From the NCBI RefSeq assembly GCF_024206475.1, contig NZ_JAMBPR010000007.1, positions 62,001 through 126,000 on the forward strand: a stretch of DNA of 64,000 nucleotides, given 5' to 3'. The notes beneath the pieces are model-generated. The model saw only the letters and a program-made list of their open reading frames with translations, was not told the DNA's origin and made no database searches. This document shows positions 8,434 to 17,971 of this stretch, piece by piece (position 1 is the first letter of the stretch; each line of letters opens with the position of its first letter). The position numbers were made by a program, and so were the translations under genes. Source of the stretch: Paraburkholderia sp. CNPSo 3274. Lineage in GTDB: Bacteria > Pseudomonadota > Gammaproteobacteria > Burkholderiales > Burkholderiaceae.

Positions 8434-9864
8434 TCAGCCCTGCGCTCGCTCGAGCGGCGGCAAGCTCACGCCTTGCCGCACGCTGACCTGGCCGAGATCG
8501 CGCATGAAGCGATCGCGCCAGACCGAGACATTGTTCTCGCGCAACTGGGCCATCATGTCCTGATAGCGCGCGAGGCGCTCGGCAAGCGGCATGGAAAGCG
8601 CGGTGCCCAGCGCGTCGGCCATGCCGTCGATATCGAGCGGATTGACGATCAGCGCGCCCGAAAGCTCCTGCGCCGCGCCGGCGAAGCACGAGAGCACGAG
8701 CACGCCCGGATCATCGGGATCCTGCGCCGACACGTATTCCTTGGCGACGAGGTTCATGCCGTCGCGCAGCGGCGTGACGTAGCCGACGTTCGACGCCCGG
8801 AACAGCGCGGCCAGCACCGCCCGTTCGTACTGGCGGTGGATGTACCAGATCGGCGTCCAGTCGAGTTCCGCGTAACGGCCGTTGATGCGCCCCGACTCCG
8901 CCTCGAGGCGCAGCCGGATGTCCTGATAGGCATGCAGGTCGGCGCGCGTGGGCGGCGCGATCTGCACGAACGAGACCTTGTTGCGCTGCGCCGGCGCGTG
9001 GTCGAGCAGGCGCTCGAAGGCGCGAAAGCGCTCCACGAGCCCCTTCGAGTAGTCGAGGCGGTCCACGCTCATGATGACCTTGCGCCCGTGCAGCGTGGAC
9101 TTGAGCGTGCGCACCGGCTTGCCGCGCTCGCCGGCCCTCGCGAGCTCCGCGATCTCATCGGGATAGACGCCGATCGGGTAATCGCCCGCGCAGAGCGTCT
9201 GCCCGAACGCTTCGATGCGCGTGAGGCCGTCCGGCTGCATCGCAGTCGTGCCCCCCGCCTCGTTCACGATGTAGTCGCAGAAAGCGCGCAGATCGGGCTT
9301 GGTCTGGAAGCCGAGCAGGTCGAACGCGCACAGCGCCTGAACCAGCTCGCGATGCGGCGGCACCGCCAGCAGCACCTGCGAGGCCGGAAACGGAATGTGC
9401 AGGAAGAAGCCGATACGGTTCTTCACACCCGCCGCGCGCAACGCCTGGGCGAACGGAATGAGGTGATAGTCGTGGACCCAGATCACGTCGTCTTCGCGCA
9501 GCAACGGCACGAGCTGTTGCGCGAGCCACGCGTTCACGCGGCTATAGCCCTCGTACTCGTGGCGGTCGTACTGGACGAGATCGGCGCGGTAATGGAACGC
9601 GGGCCAGAGCGTCGCATTCGAGAAACCGCGGTAGTACTGGTCGTAGTCGCGCCGCAACAGGCCGATGGTGGCGAAGGTCACCGGCCCGCGCTCTTCGAGC
9701 GCGATCTGCGGCTGGCCGGAGGCGAGCACGTCCCCGCTCCAGCCGAACCACATGCCACCGGTTTCCTTGAGCGCGTCATACACGCCCACCGCGAGGCCGC
9801 CCGCGGCCGGACCGCCTTCGGAAATCGGCGCGACGCGGTTCGACACGATGATCAATCGGCTCAT
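8434..9864 (-). CDS. otsA: Trehalose-6-phosphate synthase
   Basis: Makes trehalose 6-phosphate from UDP-glucose and glucose 6-phosphate (GT20), the first step of trehalose synthesis for osmotic and desiccation tolerance. It is 476 residues long, a normal length. The N-terminal nucleotide-binding loop reads [19 protein letters not shown] (about residues 7-25). Further family blocks are [11 protein letters not shown] (near 130), the [10 protein letters not shown] motif near 265 and [10 protein letters not shown] near 365 that holds the donor. otsB lies upstream on the same strand, 112 bp away. Start 9864 is the first ATG of the conserved N-terminus. Confidence 0.96.
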   Translation of the reverse strand: MSRLIIVSNRVAPISEGGPAAGGLAVGVYDALKETGGMWFGWSGDVLASGQPQIALEERGPVTFATIGLLRRDYDQYYRGFSNATLWPAFHYRADLVQYDRHEYEGYSRVNAWLAQQLVPLLREDDVIWVHDYHLIPFAQALRAAGVKNRIGFFLHIPFPASQVLLAVPPHRELVQALCAFDLLGFQTKPDLRAFCDYIVNEAGGTTAMQPDGLTRIEAFGQTLCAGDYPIGVYPDEIAELARAGERGKPVRTLKSTLHGRKVIMSVDRLDYSKGLVERFRAFERLLDHAPAQRNKVSFVQIAPPTRADLHAYQDIRLRLEAESGRINGRYAELDWTPIWYIHRQYERAVLAALFRASNVGYVTPLRDGMNLVAKEYVSAQDPDDPGVLVLSCFAGAAQELSGALIVNPLDIDGMADALGTALSMPLAERLARYQDMMAQLRENNVSVWRDRFMRDLGQVSVRQGVSLPPLERAQG

Positions 9865-9976
9865 GAGAGGTGGGGTCCGTGCAGGAAATCGGGAAGACGT
9901 GGCGCCCGCGAGGCCGCGCCCCGCCTCGGGCAACTCAGGCAATCTACGTGGGGAATGAAGCGAGGCATGCGCGCGG

Positions 9977-10747
9977 TCACCGGGCGCCCGGCATGCCCGC
10001 GACGAGCGATGCGAGCCAGCCAATGAGCGCGTCGACCGAGTCGACACGCGTCTGCGCGATGGTGTCGCCGCCGCCGACCTTGATCGACAGCCCGCCCAGC
10101 GCGTTGACGACGGCGAAGCCCTTCTCGTCGGTCAGGTCGTCGCCGGCGAACACCGGGCCGCGGCCCGCGAACGGCGGCTCGTCGAGAAACGCGCGCAGCG
10201 CGCGGCCCTTGTCGACGTCCTTCGGCTTGATTTCGTAGACCATCTTGCCGGGTTGCAGCACGTAGGCGTCGGCGTAATCGGCGGCGAGGCGCTCGGTCGC
10301 GGCGCGCGCGGTGCCCTCATGCTCCGGGGCGTTGCGGTAGTGCAGCGCGAGCGACGCGCCCTTGATCTCGAGCAGCATGCCCGCATGCGTACGCACCACC
10401 TCCGCGAGCACCTGCTCCATGTGCAGCAAGCGCTGATCGTTGAAGCCGACACGCTGCGTGTCACCGTTGGCGTCGCGCCGCTCGGCGCCGTGCAGGCCCG
10501 CCACGGGCAGATCGGGCATGCCGAGAAAACCGTCGATGCTCTCGATGCCGCGCCCGGAGACGATCGCCACCGCGCCGTGCGTCGCGCGGCGCAACTCGCG
10601 CAGCAGCGCGAGCATGTCCGGACGGACGAGCACGCCATCGGGCGTGGGCGCGAGATCGACGAGCGTGCCGTCGAAATCGAAGAAAAATGCCGTCTGTTCA
10701 GGCGGCAGGACTGCCGGAAGTGCTTGCATTGCGTTCTTTTCACCCAT
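9977..10747 (-). CDS. otsB: Trehalose-6-phosphate phosphatase
   Basis: Removes phosphate from trehalose 6-phosphate to give trehalose; a HAD-superfamily enzyme of 256 residues. The nucleophile motif DFDGTLVDL is at residues 24-32, motif II is in IVSGRG near 63, and the GDDLTDEKGF block near 205-215 carries the metal-binding aspartates. It is the promoter-proximal gene of an otsB-otsA pair. An alternative start six codons on (10729) would remove MGEKNA and still keep the fold. Confidence 0.96.
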   Translation of the reverse strand: MGEKNAMQALPAVLPPEQTAFFFDFDGTLVDLAPTPDGVLVRPDMLALLRELRRATHGAVAIVSGRGIESIDGFLGMPDLPVAGLHGAERRDANGDTQRVGFNDQRLLHMEQVLAEVVRTHAGMLLEIKGASLALHYRNAPEHEGTARAATERLAADYADAYVLQPGKMVYEIKPKDVDKGRALRAFLDEPPFAGRGPVFAGDDLTDEKGFAVVNALGGLSIKVGGGDTIAQTRVDSVDALIGWLASLVAGMPGAR

Positions 10748-11082
10748 CGGCCTGCTGGCCGGGTATGGCCCCGGGCTGCGCCCAGGGAAAGTGTGCGAAT
10801 CTTACCGCGCCTTGGATCGATTATCGAGAAAGTAAGGGGCTGACCGGCTGCGCAGGCATCCGCGGACCCGAATCCATGATGCGGCATATCGACGCGAGCG
10901 ATCCGCACGACCGGGGCGCTCGCGACCGTGCGGACCCAATTTTGCTACAGTCGCAGCGACAAGCCGAGCCCGGTAGTCTGAGCGAGCGCGGCCAACCTAA
11001 TCCAATCGAGTCGCCGAGATTGCCTTTGTTCCCCACCTTCGAGCCCACGCAGCGCACGTTCCGCAGCCGCCTCCACAGCGGC
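10748..11082. other. Divergent intergenic region between otsB and the SCO gene
   Basis: No gene is supported. The minus strand holds the otsB leader. On the plus strand an extended -10-like element TGCTACAGT (10943-10951) lies about 130 bp before the SCO start, without a convincing -35 box. The reading frame of the SCO gene stays open through most of this stretch, so the true start of that gene could be upstream of the one chosen. Confidence 0.4.
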
Positions 11083-11676
11083 ATGCGCAGCCTGCGGCAC
11101 TCGGCGGTGATGGCTGGCGCGGCGCTGCTCGTGGCGTGCTCGCACCCGGGCGAGCCGTGGCAGCTCACGAACGTCAGCGGCCATCTGCCCGACCTCGACT
11201 TCGTGCTCACGGCCGACAACGGCCAGAGCGTGACGGGCGCCAGTTTTCGCGGACGCACGACGCTCGTCTACTTCGGCTACACGCATTGCCCGGACGTCTG
11301 TCCGGAAACCATGGCGCGCCTGATGCAGGTTATAGCGAAGCTCGGCCCCGATGCCGGCAAAGTGCGGATACTCTTCATCAGCGTCGATCCGGGGCGCGAC
11401 ACGCCGCAGGCACTACACGCCTACGTCGGCGCGTTCGACGCCCAGCATGCGCGCGGCCTGACCGGCACCGACGCCCAAGTCGAGTCGCTCGCGCGGCGTT
11501 ACCGCGTGGCCTACCAGATGGAAAAGCGCGACCCCGACGGCAGCTACGAAGTCACGCACAGCTCGGCCGTCTATGTGTTCGACGCGCAAGGCCATGCGCG
11601 CCTGCTCGCTACCGACCACGACACGCCGGACGCGATCGCGCATGACCTGCGCCGCGTCATAAACGACACGGCGTGA
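11083..11676 (+). CDS. SCO1/SenC/PrrC family copper-binding lipoprotein
   Basis: A thioredoxin-fold protein of 197 residues that helps insert copper into the CuA site of cytochrome c oxidase or keeps its cysteines reduced. It has the copper ligands CPDVC (near residues 71-75) and the conserved His in THSSAVYVF (near 160). A signal segment MAGAALLVAC with a LVAC lipobox near residue 19 suggests a lipoprotein facing the periplasm. The start is uncertain; this ATG gives a standard signal peptide. It is followed by a PCu(A)C protein and a CtaG-type protein, which makes a copper delivery set. Confidence 0.9.
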   Translation: MRSLRHSAVMAGAALLVACSHPGEPWQLTNVSGHLPDLDFVLTADNGQSVTGASFRGRTTLVYFGYTHCPDVCPETMARLMQVIAKLGPDAGKVRILFISVDPGRDTPQALHAYVGAFDAQHARGLTGTDAQVESLARRYRVAYQMEKRDPDGSYEVTHSSAVYVFDAQGHARLLATDHDTPDAIAHDLRRVINDTA

Positions 11677-11742
11677 ACGCACGCCGCCTCGCCGGTCCAA
11701 TCATCGGGTTTTGATGCAACAGCAACCGCAACAGGAAACGTT

Positions 11743-12210
11743 ATGACGAAGAACCTCAAGTCACTCACCGTCTCGCTCGGCTGCGCGCTGAGCACCTTCG
11801 GTGCGCTCGTCGCCTTCGCGCCCGCCGCACACGCCGCCGCTGGCGCACTGAGCGCGCAGGACGCATGGGTGCGCTGGCTGCCCAACGACCTCCCGGCCGC
11901 GGGCTACGTGACGCTCAAGAACGATGGCGACCAGCCGGTCGACCTCGTGGGTGTATCGAGCGACGCTTACGGCATGGTCATGCTGCATCAGACGGTCTCG
12001 AATGGCTCGACGCAGAAGATGGTCATGGTGCATAAGGCGACGGTGCCCGCACACGGCACGCTCGCGATCGCGCCGGGCGGCTACCACCTGATGCTGGAGA
12101 AGGCGAAGCACAAGGTCGCGCCCGGCGACACGGTGAACGTGAAGCTGCAGTTCTCGGACGGCGAAACGCTCGACACGCCGTTCGCAGTCAAGCCGCCCTC
12201 GGGACAGTAA
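11743..12210 (+). CDS. PCu(A)C-type periplasmic copper chaperone
   Basis: A 155-residue secreted protein expected to carry Cu(I) to SCO and the CuA centre. A signal peptide ends near AHAAAG (about residues 28-33). The copper motif of the family is visible as a Met/His series: MLHQT (near residue 81), MVMVHK (near 95), then GGYHLMLE (near 112). It lies 66 bp after the SCO gene and 78 bp before the CtaG-type gene on the same strand, so co-expression is likely. Confidence 0.92.
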   Translation: MTKNLKSLTVSLGCALSTFGALVAFAPAAHAAAGALSAQDAWVRWLPNDLPAAGYVTLKNDGDQPVDLVGVSSDAYGMVMLHQTVSNGSTQKMVMVHKATVPAHGTLAIAPGGYHLMLEKAKHKVAPGDTVNVKLQFSDGETLDTPFAVKPPSGQ

Positions 12211-12288
12211 GGCCGCAGCAATACCACCGCGCGCACCCAAGATTGGTTGCGCGCGCAAGCATATTGAATCCGCGATGAGGCCGCCGCC

Positions 12289-13182
12289 ATGCTCGCGATG
12301 ACCCTGCTCTACTGGCTCCAGCCCTGGGAGCCCTCGCCGACCGTAGTGATCTGCACCCTGCTCGCGGCGGTGCTGTTCGTGCGCGGCAGGCGGCACGCGC
12401 GGGTGTCGCTCGCACGCCAGATCTCGTTCTGGTTCGGGCTTGGCGCGCTCTACGTCGTGCTGCATACGCGTCTCGACTACTACTTCGAGCACGAGTTCTT
12501 CATGCATCGCGCGCAGCACCTTGTGCTGCACCATCTGGGGCCGTTCTTCATCGCGCTCGCCTACCCGGGCGCGGCGCTGCGCGCGGGCATTCCGTTCAAG
12601 TGGCGGCAGCGCTTCGTGCGCCCCGCGCTCGCCGCGCGGCCCGTGCGCGTGGCGCTCGACATCGTCATGCATCCCGTCGTCGCGGTTGGGCTCTTCGTCG
12701 GGCTCATCTACTTCTGGCTCTTTTCGCCGATCCACTTCATCGCGATGCTCGACTGGCGTCTCTACCGCGTCATGAACTGGAGCATGGTGATCGACGGGCT
12801 GTTGTTCTGGTGGCTCGTGCTCGACTCGCGCCCCGCGCCGCCCGCGCGCCTCTCGCCGGGCAAGCGTGTGCTCGTCGTGATCGCGGCGATTCCACCGCAG
12901 ATCGTGCTCGGCGCGTTCATCTTCTTCACGCCGCGCGAGCTCTACCCGGTTTATTCGATCTGCGGCCGCGCGTTCACCTGGCTCTCGCCCATGCGCGACC
13001 AGCAGATCGGCGGGCTGCTGCTGTGGATTCCGGGGTCGATGATGAGCGTGATCGGCGCGCTGGTCGCGCTGCGCCACTGGATGCGGCTGTCCGCGCGCGG
13101 ACGTTTGCAGCGGGAGCGGCGCTCCGGCATGCGTCCGGTGGACAGTGAGCGCGAAGAGGAAGGGCGCACCCTACGTACGTAA
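12289..13182 (+). CDS. CtaG (caa3-type) cytochrome oxidase assembly membrane protein
   Basis: A 297-residue polytopic membrane protein of the caa3_CtaG family, linked in other bacteria to copper supply of cytochrome c oxidase. About seven hydrophobic segments are visible. The conserved histidine/methionine-rich part HEFFMHRAQHLVLHHLGP (about residues 66-83) is likely to bind metal or be near it. It should not be confused with Cox11, which is also called CtaG. It closes the SCO, PCu(A)C, CtaG set; no oxidase subunits are in the window. Confidence 0.85.
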   Translation: MLAMTLLYWLQPWEPSPTVVICTLLAAVLFVRGRRHARVSLARQISFWFGLGALYVVLHTRLDYYFEHEFFMHRAQHLVLHHLGPFFIALAYPGAALRAGIPFKWRQRFVRPALAARPVRVALDIVMHPVVAVGLFVGLIYFWLFSPIHFIAMLDWRLYRVMNWSMVIDGLLFWWLVLDSRPAPPARLSPGKRVLVVIAAIPPQIVLGAFIFFTPRELYPVYSICGRAFTWLSPMRDQQIGGLLLWIPGSMMSVIGALVALRHWMRLSARGRLQRERRSGMRPVDSEREEEGRTLRT

Positions 13183-13221
13183 AGCACTCGCGTTCCGGCG
13201 CAACATGCGACAAACGTCAAA

Positions 13222-13710
13222 TCAAGCCGAACGCATCCACACGTGCGGAATGCCATCCTCGTCGTGAATCTCGCCGACGGGTGAGAAGCCGTACGCGCCG
13301 TAGAACTTCTGCAGATGCGCCTGGGCATGCAGACGCATCGCGACGTCCGGCCATTGGCGGTCGATCTGCACGATGGCGCGTTCGAGCAGCGCGTTGCCGA
13401 GCTTGATGCCGCGGTGGTTTTGCGACGTCACCACGCGGCCGATGCGCACGTCGACATCCTGCGCGTCGGGCAGCAGCACGCGCAAATAGCCCGCAAGCTC
13501 TCGCACGCCGCCCTGCTCGCTCCATGCGAATAGATGCCACGCGCCGAAGTCGAGACCGTCGATATCGCCATATACGCAGTTCTGCTCGACGACGAACGCG
13601 TCGGAGCGCAGCTTGAGCATGGCGTAGACTTCGCGCGCGTCGAGCGCATCAAAGGCTTTCCATTGCCAGTCGAATTGGGGCAGCGGCAAGGCGGTGGACT
13701 GCACGGTCAT
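13222..13710 (-). CDS. elaA: ElaA-type GNAT acetyltransferase
   Basis: A 162-residue acetyl-CoA dependent N-acetyltransferase; the substrate of the ElaA group is not established. The family start is seen in LPQFDWQWKAFDAL (residues 9-22), followed by LRSDAFVVEQNCVYGDIDGLD (about residues 33-53). The acetyl-CoA loop is in IGRVVTSQNHRGIKLGNALL (near residues 90-109). It is a lone gene that converges on the CtaG-type gene. Confidence 0.87.
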   Translation of the reverse strand: MTVQSTALPLPQFDWQWKAFDALDAREVYAMLKLRSDAFVVEQNCVYGDIDGLDFGAWHLFAWSEQGGVRELAGYLRVLLPDAQDVDVRIGRVVTSQNHRGIKLGNALLERAIVQIDRQWPDVAMRLHAQAHLQKFYGAYGFSPVGEIHDEDGIPHVWMRSA

Positions 13711-13795
13711 GGTCGGTGATTTCCATCAAAACATCGTGAATGACCACGATTATGCCGCGCGCCGCGCGCGTCACAAACCCGCCACTGCGCAGCGC

Positions 13796-14068
13796 TCACT
13801 TACGCCGGCGCGGTTGCTCGTATTTGCGCCAGTACTGGAAGGGCTCCTCGTGCAGATCGATGTCGAGATCGACGATGCGCGCCTGCATGCTCTCCTGCGC
13901 GTCGGCAACGGCCTTGTTGTAGACCGCCGGCGCGATCTCTTCGAGAAAGAAGCCCAGCAGCGCGCCCGCCGCGACGTTGCCGATCGGCTCTTCCATGTTG
14001 GCGTCGAAATAGCGCTGGATGGAGGCGATCGCTTGGGTGCGCGCGTCTTCGGGGAGTTCGATGGACAT
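13796..14068 (-). CDS. DUF2164 family protein
   Basis: A 90-residue soluble protein of unknown function, matched to DUF2164 by the opening MSIELPEDARTQAIASIQRY and the strongly conserved GNVAAGALLGFFLEEIAPAV stretch (about residues 31-50). The C-terminus is basic (QPRRRK). Start 14068 is chosen as the first residue of the family block. It has its own transcript, with the tRNA-Cys terminator upstream. Confidence 0.82.
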   Translation of the reverse strand: MSIELPEDARTQAIASIQRYFDANMEEPIGNVAAGALLGFFLEEIAPAVYNKAVADAQESMQARIVDLDIDLHEEPFQYWRKYEQPRRRK

Positions 14069-14154
14069 GTCGGGAAACCGGAGAGGAAGGGTCCCGGCTA
14101 TTTTGCGCCACATGCTTTAGCGCTTCGCTAAAAAGCGCAGCTAAGCGGGCGCAA

Positions 14155-14188
14155 AAAACAAAAGCCACCCGAAGGTGGCTTTTGTTTT
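14155..14188 (-). terminator. Terminator of the tRNA-Gly/tRNA-Cys operon
   Basis: Perfect 15-bp stem (14155-14169 with 14174-14188) with a CGAA loop. On the minus strand it ends in a run of T, six bases past the 3' end of tRNA-Cys. Confidence 0.85.
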
Positions 14189-14193
14189 GCATC

Positions 14194-14267
14194 TGGAGGC
14201 GCGAGCCGGAGTCGAACCGGCCTACACGGCTTTGCAGGCCGCTGCATAACCGCTTTGCTATCGCGCC
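14194..14267 (-). tRNA. tRNA-Cys(GCA)
   Basis: A 74-base cloverleaf on the minus strand. The 5' end GGCGCGA pairs with TCGCGCC, the CCA end is encoded, and the anticodon loop CTGCAAA reads GCA. It is the last tRNA of the Gly-Gly-Cys set. E. coli has glyW-cysT-leuZ in the same place after uvrC-pgsA. Confidence 0.96.
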
Positions 14268-14407
14268 AGAAGCGGACTGACCGGAATGAGGCAAACAGAA
14301 GGCAGACTGCGTGCGCCCACAACGACCGGACAGATTTGTTTGAGGCTTGATACGCTGTGATCAAAGCCTGCCAAACAAAAAGGGAAGCGCTGCTTCCCAT
14401 TGGCATT

Positions 14408-14483
14408 TGGAGCGGGAGACGAGTCTCGAACTCGCGACCTCAACCTTGGCAAGGTTGCGCTCTACCAACTGAGCTACTCCCGC
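14408..14483 (-). tRNA. tRNA-Gly(GCC), copy 2
   Basis: A 76-base cloverleaf with the acceptor GCGGGAG paired to CTCCCGC, the encoded CCA and the anticodon loop TTGCCAA (GCC). It differs from the first copy by one base pair of the T-stem (AGACTCG side against GCCTCG side). Confidence 0.96.
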
Positions 14484-14563
14484 AAATGTCCTGCTTTACT
14501 GCGACTTTTACTGCTTCGGCGCCGCGTTTTTCCCTACCGCAAAAAACGCGTCACCGTAAATTC

Positions 14564-14639
14564 TGGAGCGGGAGACGAGGCTCGAACTCGCGACCTCAAC
14601 CTTGGCAAGGTTGCGCTCTACCAACTGAGCTACTCCCGC
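14564..14639 (-). tRNA. tRNA-Gly(GCC), copy 1
   Basis: A 76-base cloverleaf, promoter-proximal of the two tRNA-Gly genes, with anticodon GCC and encoded CCA. The 80-base spacer to copy 2 is unrelated sequence, so the pair came from an old duplication of the tRNA only or its spacer has diverged. Confidence 0.96.
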
Positions 14640-14734
14640 ATATTTGCTTCAGACTTTGCTTAACTACCGCTTATCTTCCGCGATCTCCACCGCATCTGCT
14701 TGCTTGCTACTTCGTCGTGCAGCGGAGAAGAGAG

Positions 14735-14763
14735 ATTATGTATAACCCGCAGAATCGTGTCAA
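14735..14763 (-). promoter_or_regulatory. Sigma-70 promoter of the tRNA-Gly/Cys operon
   Basis: On the minus strand a perfect TTGACA -35 box (14758-14763), 17 bases and a CATAAT -10 box (14735-14740) lie about 95 bp before tRNA-Gly copy 1. It would give the three tRNAs strong transcription independent of pgsA. Confidence 0.72.
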
Positions 14764-14816
14764 CCCCTTCGCGTGATCTTTTTGGAAAAAGACACAAGGG
14801 ATTCACAGCAAAGCGC

Positions 14817-15407
14817 TCACAAACTCCCCCTTTCGCGGATCTGGGGCCACGCTAGCTTCATGTAGTAGAGCATCGACCAGATCGTGAGGAACGCCGCCAC
14901 GTAGATGAGCCACGCGCCCCACACGCGCGAATCGAACAGTGTCACGCCGCCGAGCGTGAGCGGCGCGTAGAACAACAGCATGGGAATCGCGACCATCTGG
15001 CACGCGGTCTTGAACTTGCCGAGCGAATTCACGGCCACGCTCTTCGACGCGCCGATCTGCGCCATCCACTCGCGCAGCGCCGAGATCGCGATCTCGCGTC
15101 CGACGATCACGAGCGCGATCACGGCGTCGAGCCGCTGCAGATGCACAAGCACGAGCAGCGCCGCGGTCACCATGAGCTTGTCCGCGACCGGATCGAGAAA
15201 TGCGCCGAACGAGGAGGTCTGATTCCACTTGCGCGCGAGAAAACCGTCGAACCAGTCGGTGAGCGCCGCCAGCACGAAGAGCAGCATCGCCAACACGTTC
15301 TGCTGCATCGGGGAAAGCATCGTCTGCGGCAGATAGAACACGCCAACCACGAGCGGAATCGCCAGGATCCGCAGCCAGGTCAGGAGAATCGGAATATTGA
15401 ACGGCAT
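14817..15407 (-). CDS. pgsA: CDP-diacylglycerol-glycerol-3-phosphate 3-phosphatidyltransferase
   Basis: Makes phosphatidylglycerol phosphate, the committed step to the anionic lipids phosphatidylglycerol and cardiolipin, in the inner membrane. It is 196 residues with about five membrane helices. The CDP-alcohol phosphotransferase motif is complete: D51, D54 (DWFDGFLARK), then G68, D72 and D76 (GAFLDPVADK). It is downstream of uvrC on the same strand, 123 bp apart, as in many proteobacteria. Confidence 0.97.
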   Translation of the reverse strand: MPFNIPILLTWLRILAIPLVVGVFYLPQTMLSPMQQNVLAMLLFVLAALTDWFDGFLARKWNQTSSFGAFLDPVADKLMVTAALLVLVHLQRLDAVIALVIVGREIAISALREWMAQIGASKSVAVNSLGKFKTACQMVAIPMLLFYAPLTLGGVTLFDSRVWGAWLIYVAAFLTIWSMLYYMKLAWPQIRERGSL

Positions 15408-15530
15408 CGGCTGGCGCTATCTGTCGGGGGAGATGCAATTATGGGAGATGCAATTGTGCCGCGTCGCCGCACGTGCCACAAGCAACCGTAAGGAAAGGCC
15501 AGGCCGGACCTGGCCAACGAAGCCACCGCG

Positions 15531-17768
15531 TCAGTGAAGCTGCTGGTAGATCTGCTCGGCGAGCGAGCGCGAGATGCCCTCCACGCTCGCCAGGTCCTCC
15601 ACACTCGCCGCCATCACGCCGCGCAGGCCGCCAAAGCGCGCGAGCAGGCGCTGGCGACGCTTCGCCCCCACGCCCTCCAGTTCTTCGAGACGCGAAGTCT
15701 GGCGCGTTTTGCCGCGCTTCGCGCGCATGCCCGTAATGGCGAAGCGGTGCGCCTCGTCGCGGATCTGCGCCACGAGCATGAGCGCAGCGCTCTCCTTGCC
15801 GAGTTCGAGCGGCGCGCGGCCATCGGCGAACACGAGCGTTTCGAGGCCGACCTTGCGGCCCTCGCCCTTCGCCACGCCCACCAGCATCGCCGGATCGAGA
15901 CCCAGTTCGGTGAACACCTGGCGCGCGATCTCGACCTGCCCCTTGCCGCCGTCGATCAGCACGATGTTGGGCAGCGTGCCGCCGGGCGGCGGGGCTTCGA
16001 CTGCCTCGCTGGCCTCCACGGCTTCCGACGCGGCATCCGGGTCGGCGGGATCGGCTGCCGGTACGGGCGGCGGCATGGGCGGTTGAGATCCGTCGGCTTC
16101 GGCGCGCGCCGCTTGCGCGACCATCTTCTCGTAGCGCCGCGTGAGCACCTGGCGCATGGCGGCGTAGTCGTCGCCGGGCGTGATGCCGGTGATGTTGTAG
16201 CGCCGGTATTCAGCCGACTGCATCTTGTGATGGTGATAGACCACGCATGAGGCCTGCGTCGCCTCGCCCATCGTGTGGCTGATGTCGAAGCACTCGATGC
16301 GCAGATGCGCGAGATCGTCCAGTTCGAGCCCGAGCAGTTGCGCGAGCGTGCGCGTGCGGGCCTGCTGCGATCCCTGCTCGGAGAGCAGGCGCGCGAGCGC
16401 GAGCCGCGCGTTCTGTTCGGCCATCGCGAGCCATGCGCGCTTCTGACCTTGCGGCTGGCGCAGCACCGTGACCTTGTGCCCTGCCTGCTCGCTGAGTACG
16501 TCCACGAGTTCGCGGTTCGCGGGCGGATGGCTCAACACCAGCACGGGCGGCACGCGGTTGCCGAAGTAGTGCTGCGCGATAAAGGCGTCGAGCACTTCGG
16601 ATTCGATGCCGATCTCGCGCTTCTTGCGCGAATCCGCTTGCGACTCGAGCGCGGGCGTAGCAGGTTCGGCATCGCTTGCCACGTCGTCGTCGTCGTCGCC
16701 GGCAAGCTCGGCCGCGATGGCGAGCGGATCCGCTTCAAGCGCCGCATCGTCTTGTGCGTCGGCCGCTTGCGCTTCCTCGACGTAATCCTCCACCGTCTTG
16801 CGCGCGAGCGTTGGCAGCGACTTCAGCGCGCTCGCCGCGACCACGGTCTCGCTGTCGATTTCCTCCGCGACGCCGCCCTCCTCGTCGGTCAGCGCGCGCT
16901 CCACGTGTGCGGGGAAATAAGCCTTGTCGCCCAGATGCCGGCCGCCGCGCACCATCGCGAGATTCACGCAAACGCGCCCGCCCAGCGCCACCACGGCAAG
17001 AATATCGACGTCGCTCTCGCTGCCCGTTTCGATGGCCTGCTGGTGCAACACCGTCGAAAGCGAACTCATCTGGTTGCGCACGGACGCCGCCTGCTCGAAC
17101 TTCAGTTCGGAGGCGAACGCATGCATCTTCGTCTCCAGCTCCTTCATCACCTCGTTCTGACGGCCCAGCAAAAAACGCGATGCGTTGTTCACGTCGCGCG
17201 CGTAATCCTCTTCGCTGATCGCACTCACGCAAGGCGCCGTGCAGCGCCCGATCTGATGCAGGAGGCAAGGCCGCGTGCGGTTGTTGAACACCGAGTCCTC
17301 GCAGGTGCGCAACTGGAATACGCGCTGCAGGATCTGGATGCTCTCGCGCACCGCCGAGGCGCTCGGAAACGGCCCGAAGTACTGGTTGTTGCGATCCACC
17401 GCGCCGCGGTAGTACGCCATGCGCGGGAACTTGTGCCCGGTGATCTTGAGAAACGGATACGACTTGTCGTCGCGAAAAAGGATGTTGTAGCGCGGCGTGA
17501 GCGCCTTGATGAGATTGTTCTCAAGCAGCAGCGCCTCGGCCTCGGAACGCGTGACCGTGGTTTCGATGCGCGCGATACGCGTGACCATCATCGCGATGCG
17601 CGGCGAAAGCTGCGTCTTGGTGAAGTAGCTCGACACGCGCTTTTTCAGGTCGCGCGCCTTGCCCACGTAGAGGACCGCACCTTGCGCATCGTAGTAGCGA
17701 TACACGCCCGGCAGATGCGGCAGCTGCGCGAGCGCCTTTTTTGGGTCGAAAACGTCGGTGTCGGTCAT
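15531..17768 (-). CDS. uvrC: Excinuclease ABC subunit C
   Basis: Makes the two incisions in nucleotide excision repair, acting with UvrB. The protein is 745 residues, about 135 more than E. coli UvrC. Domains in order: GIY-YIG nuclease ([15 protein letters not shown], about residues 12-26), a cysteine-rich part ([13 protein letters not shown] near 170), UvrB-binding region, RNase H-like nuclease ([17 protein letters not shown] near 485) and helix-hairpin-helix motifs at the end. Two low-complexity inserts account for the extra length: an acidic one with DDDDD (about residues 345-385) and a Pro/Ala/Glu one (about 560-605). Start 17768 (MTDTDVFD) is chosen; an in-frame ATG at 17843 would add 25 residues. 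Confidence 0.95.
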   Translation of the reverse strand: MTDTDVFDPKKALAQLPHLPGVYRYYDAQGAVLYVGKARDLKKRVSSYFTKTQLSPRIAMMVTRIARIETTVTRSEAEALLLENNLIKALTPRYNILFRDDKSYPFLKITGHKFPRMAYYRGAVDRNNQYFGPFPSASAVRESIQILQRVFQLRTCEDSVFNNRTRPCLLHQIGRCTAPCVSAISEEDYARDVNNASRFLLGRQNEVMKELETKMHAFASELKFEQAASVRNQMSSLSTVLHQQAIETGSESDVDILAVVALGGRVCVNLAMVRGGRHLGDKAYFPAHVERALTDEEGGVAEEIDSETVVAASALKSLPTLARKTVEDYVEEAQAADAQDDAALEADPLAIAAELAGDDDDDVASDAEPATPALESQADSRKKREIGIESEVLDAFIAQHYFGNRVPPVLVLSHPPANRELVDVLSEQAGHKVTVLRQPQGQKRAWLAMAEQNARLALARLLSEQGSQQARTRTLAQLLGLELDDLAHLRIECFDISHTMGEATQASCVVYHHHKMQSAEYRRYNITGITPGDDYAAMRQVLTRRYEKMVAQAARAEADGSQPPMPPPVPAADPADPDAASEAVEASEAVEAPPPGGTLPNIVLIDGGKGQVEIARQVFTELGLDPAMLVGVAKGEGRKVGLETLVFADGRAPLELGKESAALMLVAQIRDEAHRFAITGMRAKRGKTRQTSRLEELEGVGAKRRQRLLARFGGLRGVMAASVEDLASVEGISRSLAEQIYQQLH

Positions 17769-17971
17769 CCAGTTTCGGGGGACGGGCGGTGCGTCGAGAA
17801 AGGTGAGACGTTGCAGAGCGCGCCGCCTTCGCGACGCGTTCATGGCTGTGTCCTAGAATCGCAAGTTTAGATCATTCCATGCCGCACGGAACCTGCGCCA
17901 AACTTGCCAGCCGGGCGTTCTGCGCCCGCTTTCGGCATGGCGGTCATGATTCTCCGCGTCGCACGCTACCC

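Noticed and set aside
8473-10026. A long open frame antisense to otsA
   Set aside because: Shadow of otsA in another frame; the trehalose synthase motifs on the minus strand are clear.
14194-14639. tRNA genes as attachment sites for an integrated element
   Set aside because: No integrase, no repeated tRNA 3' end and no atypical DNA next to the tRNA genes at 2.5, 14.2-14.6 and 62.9-63.1 kb.
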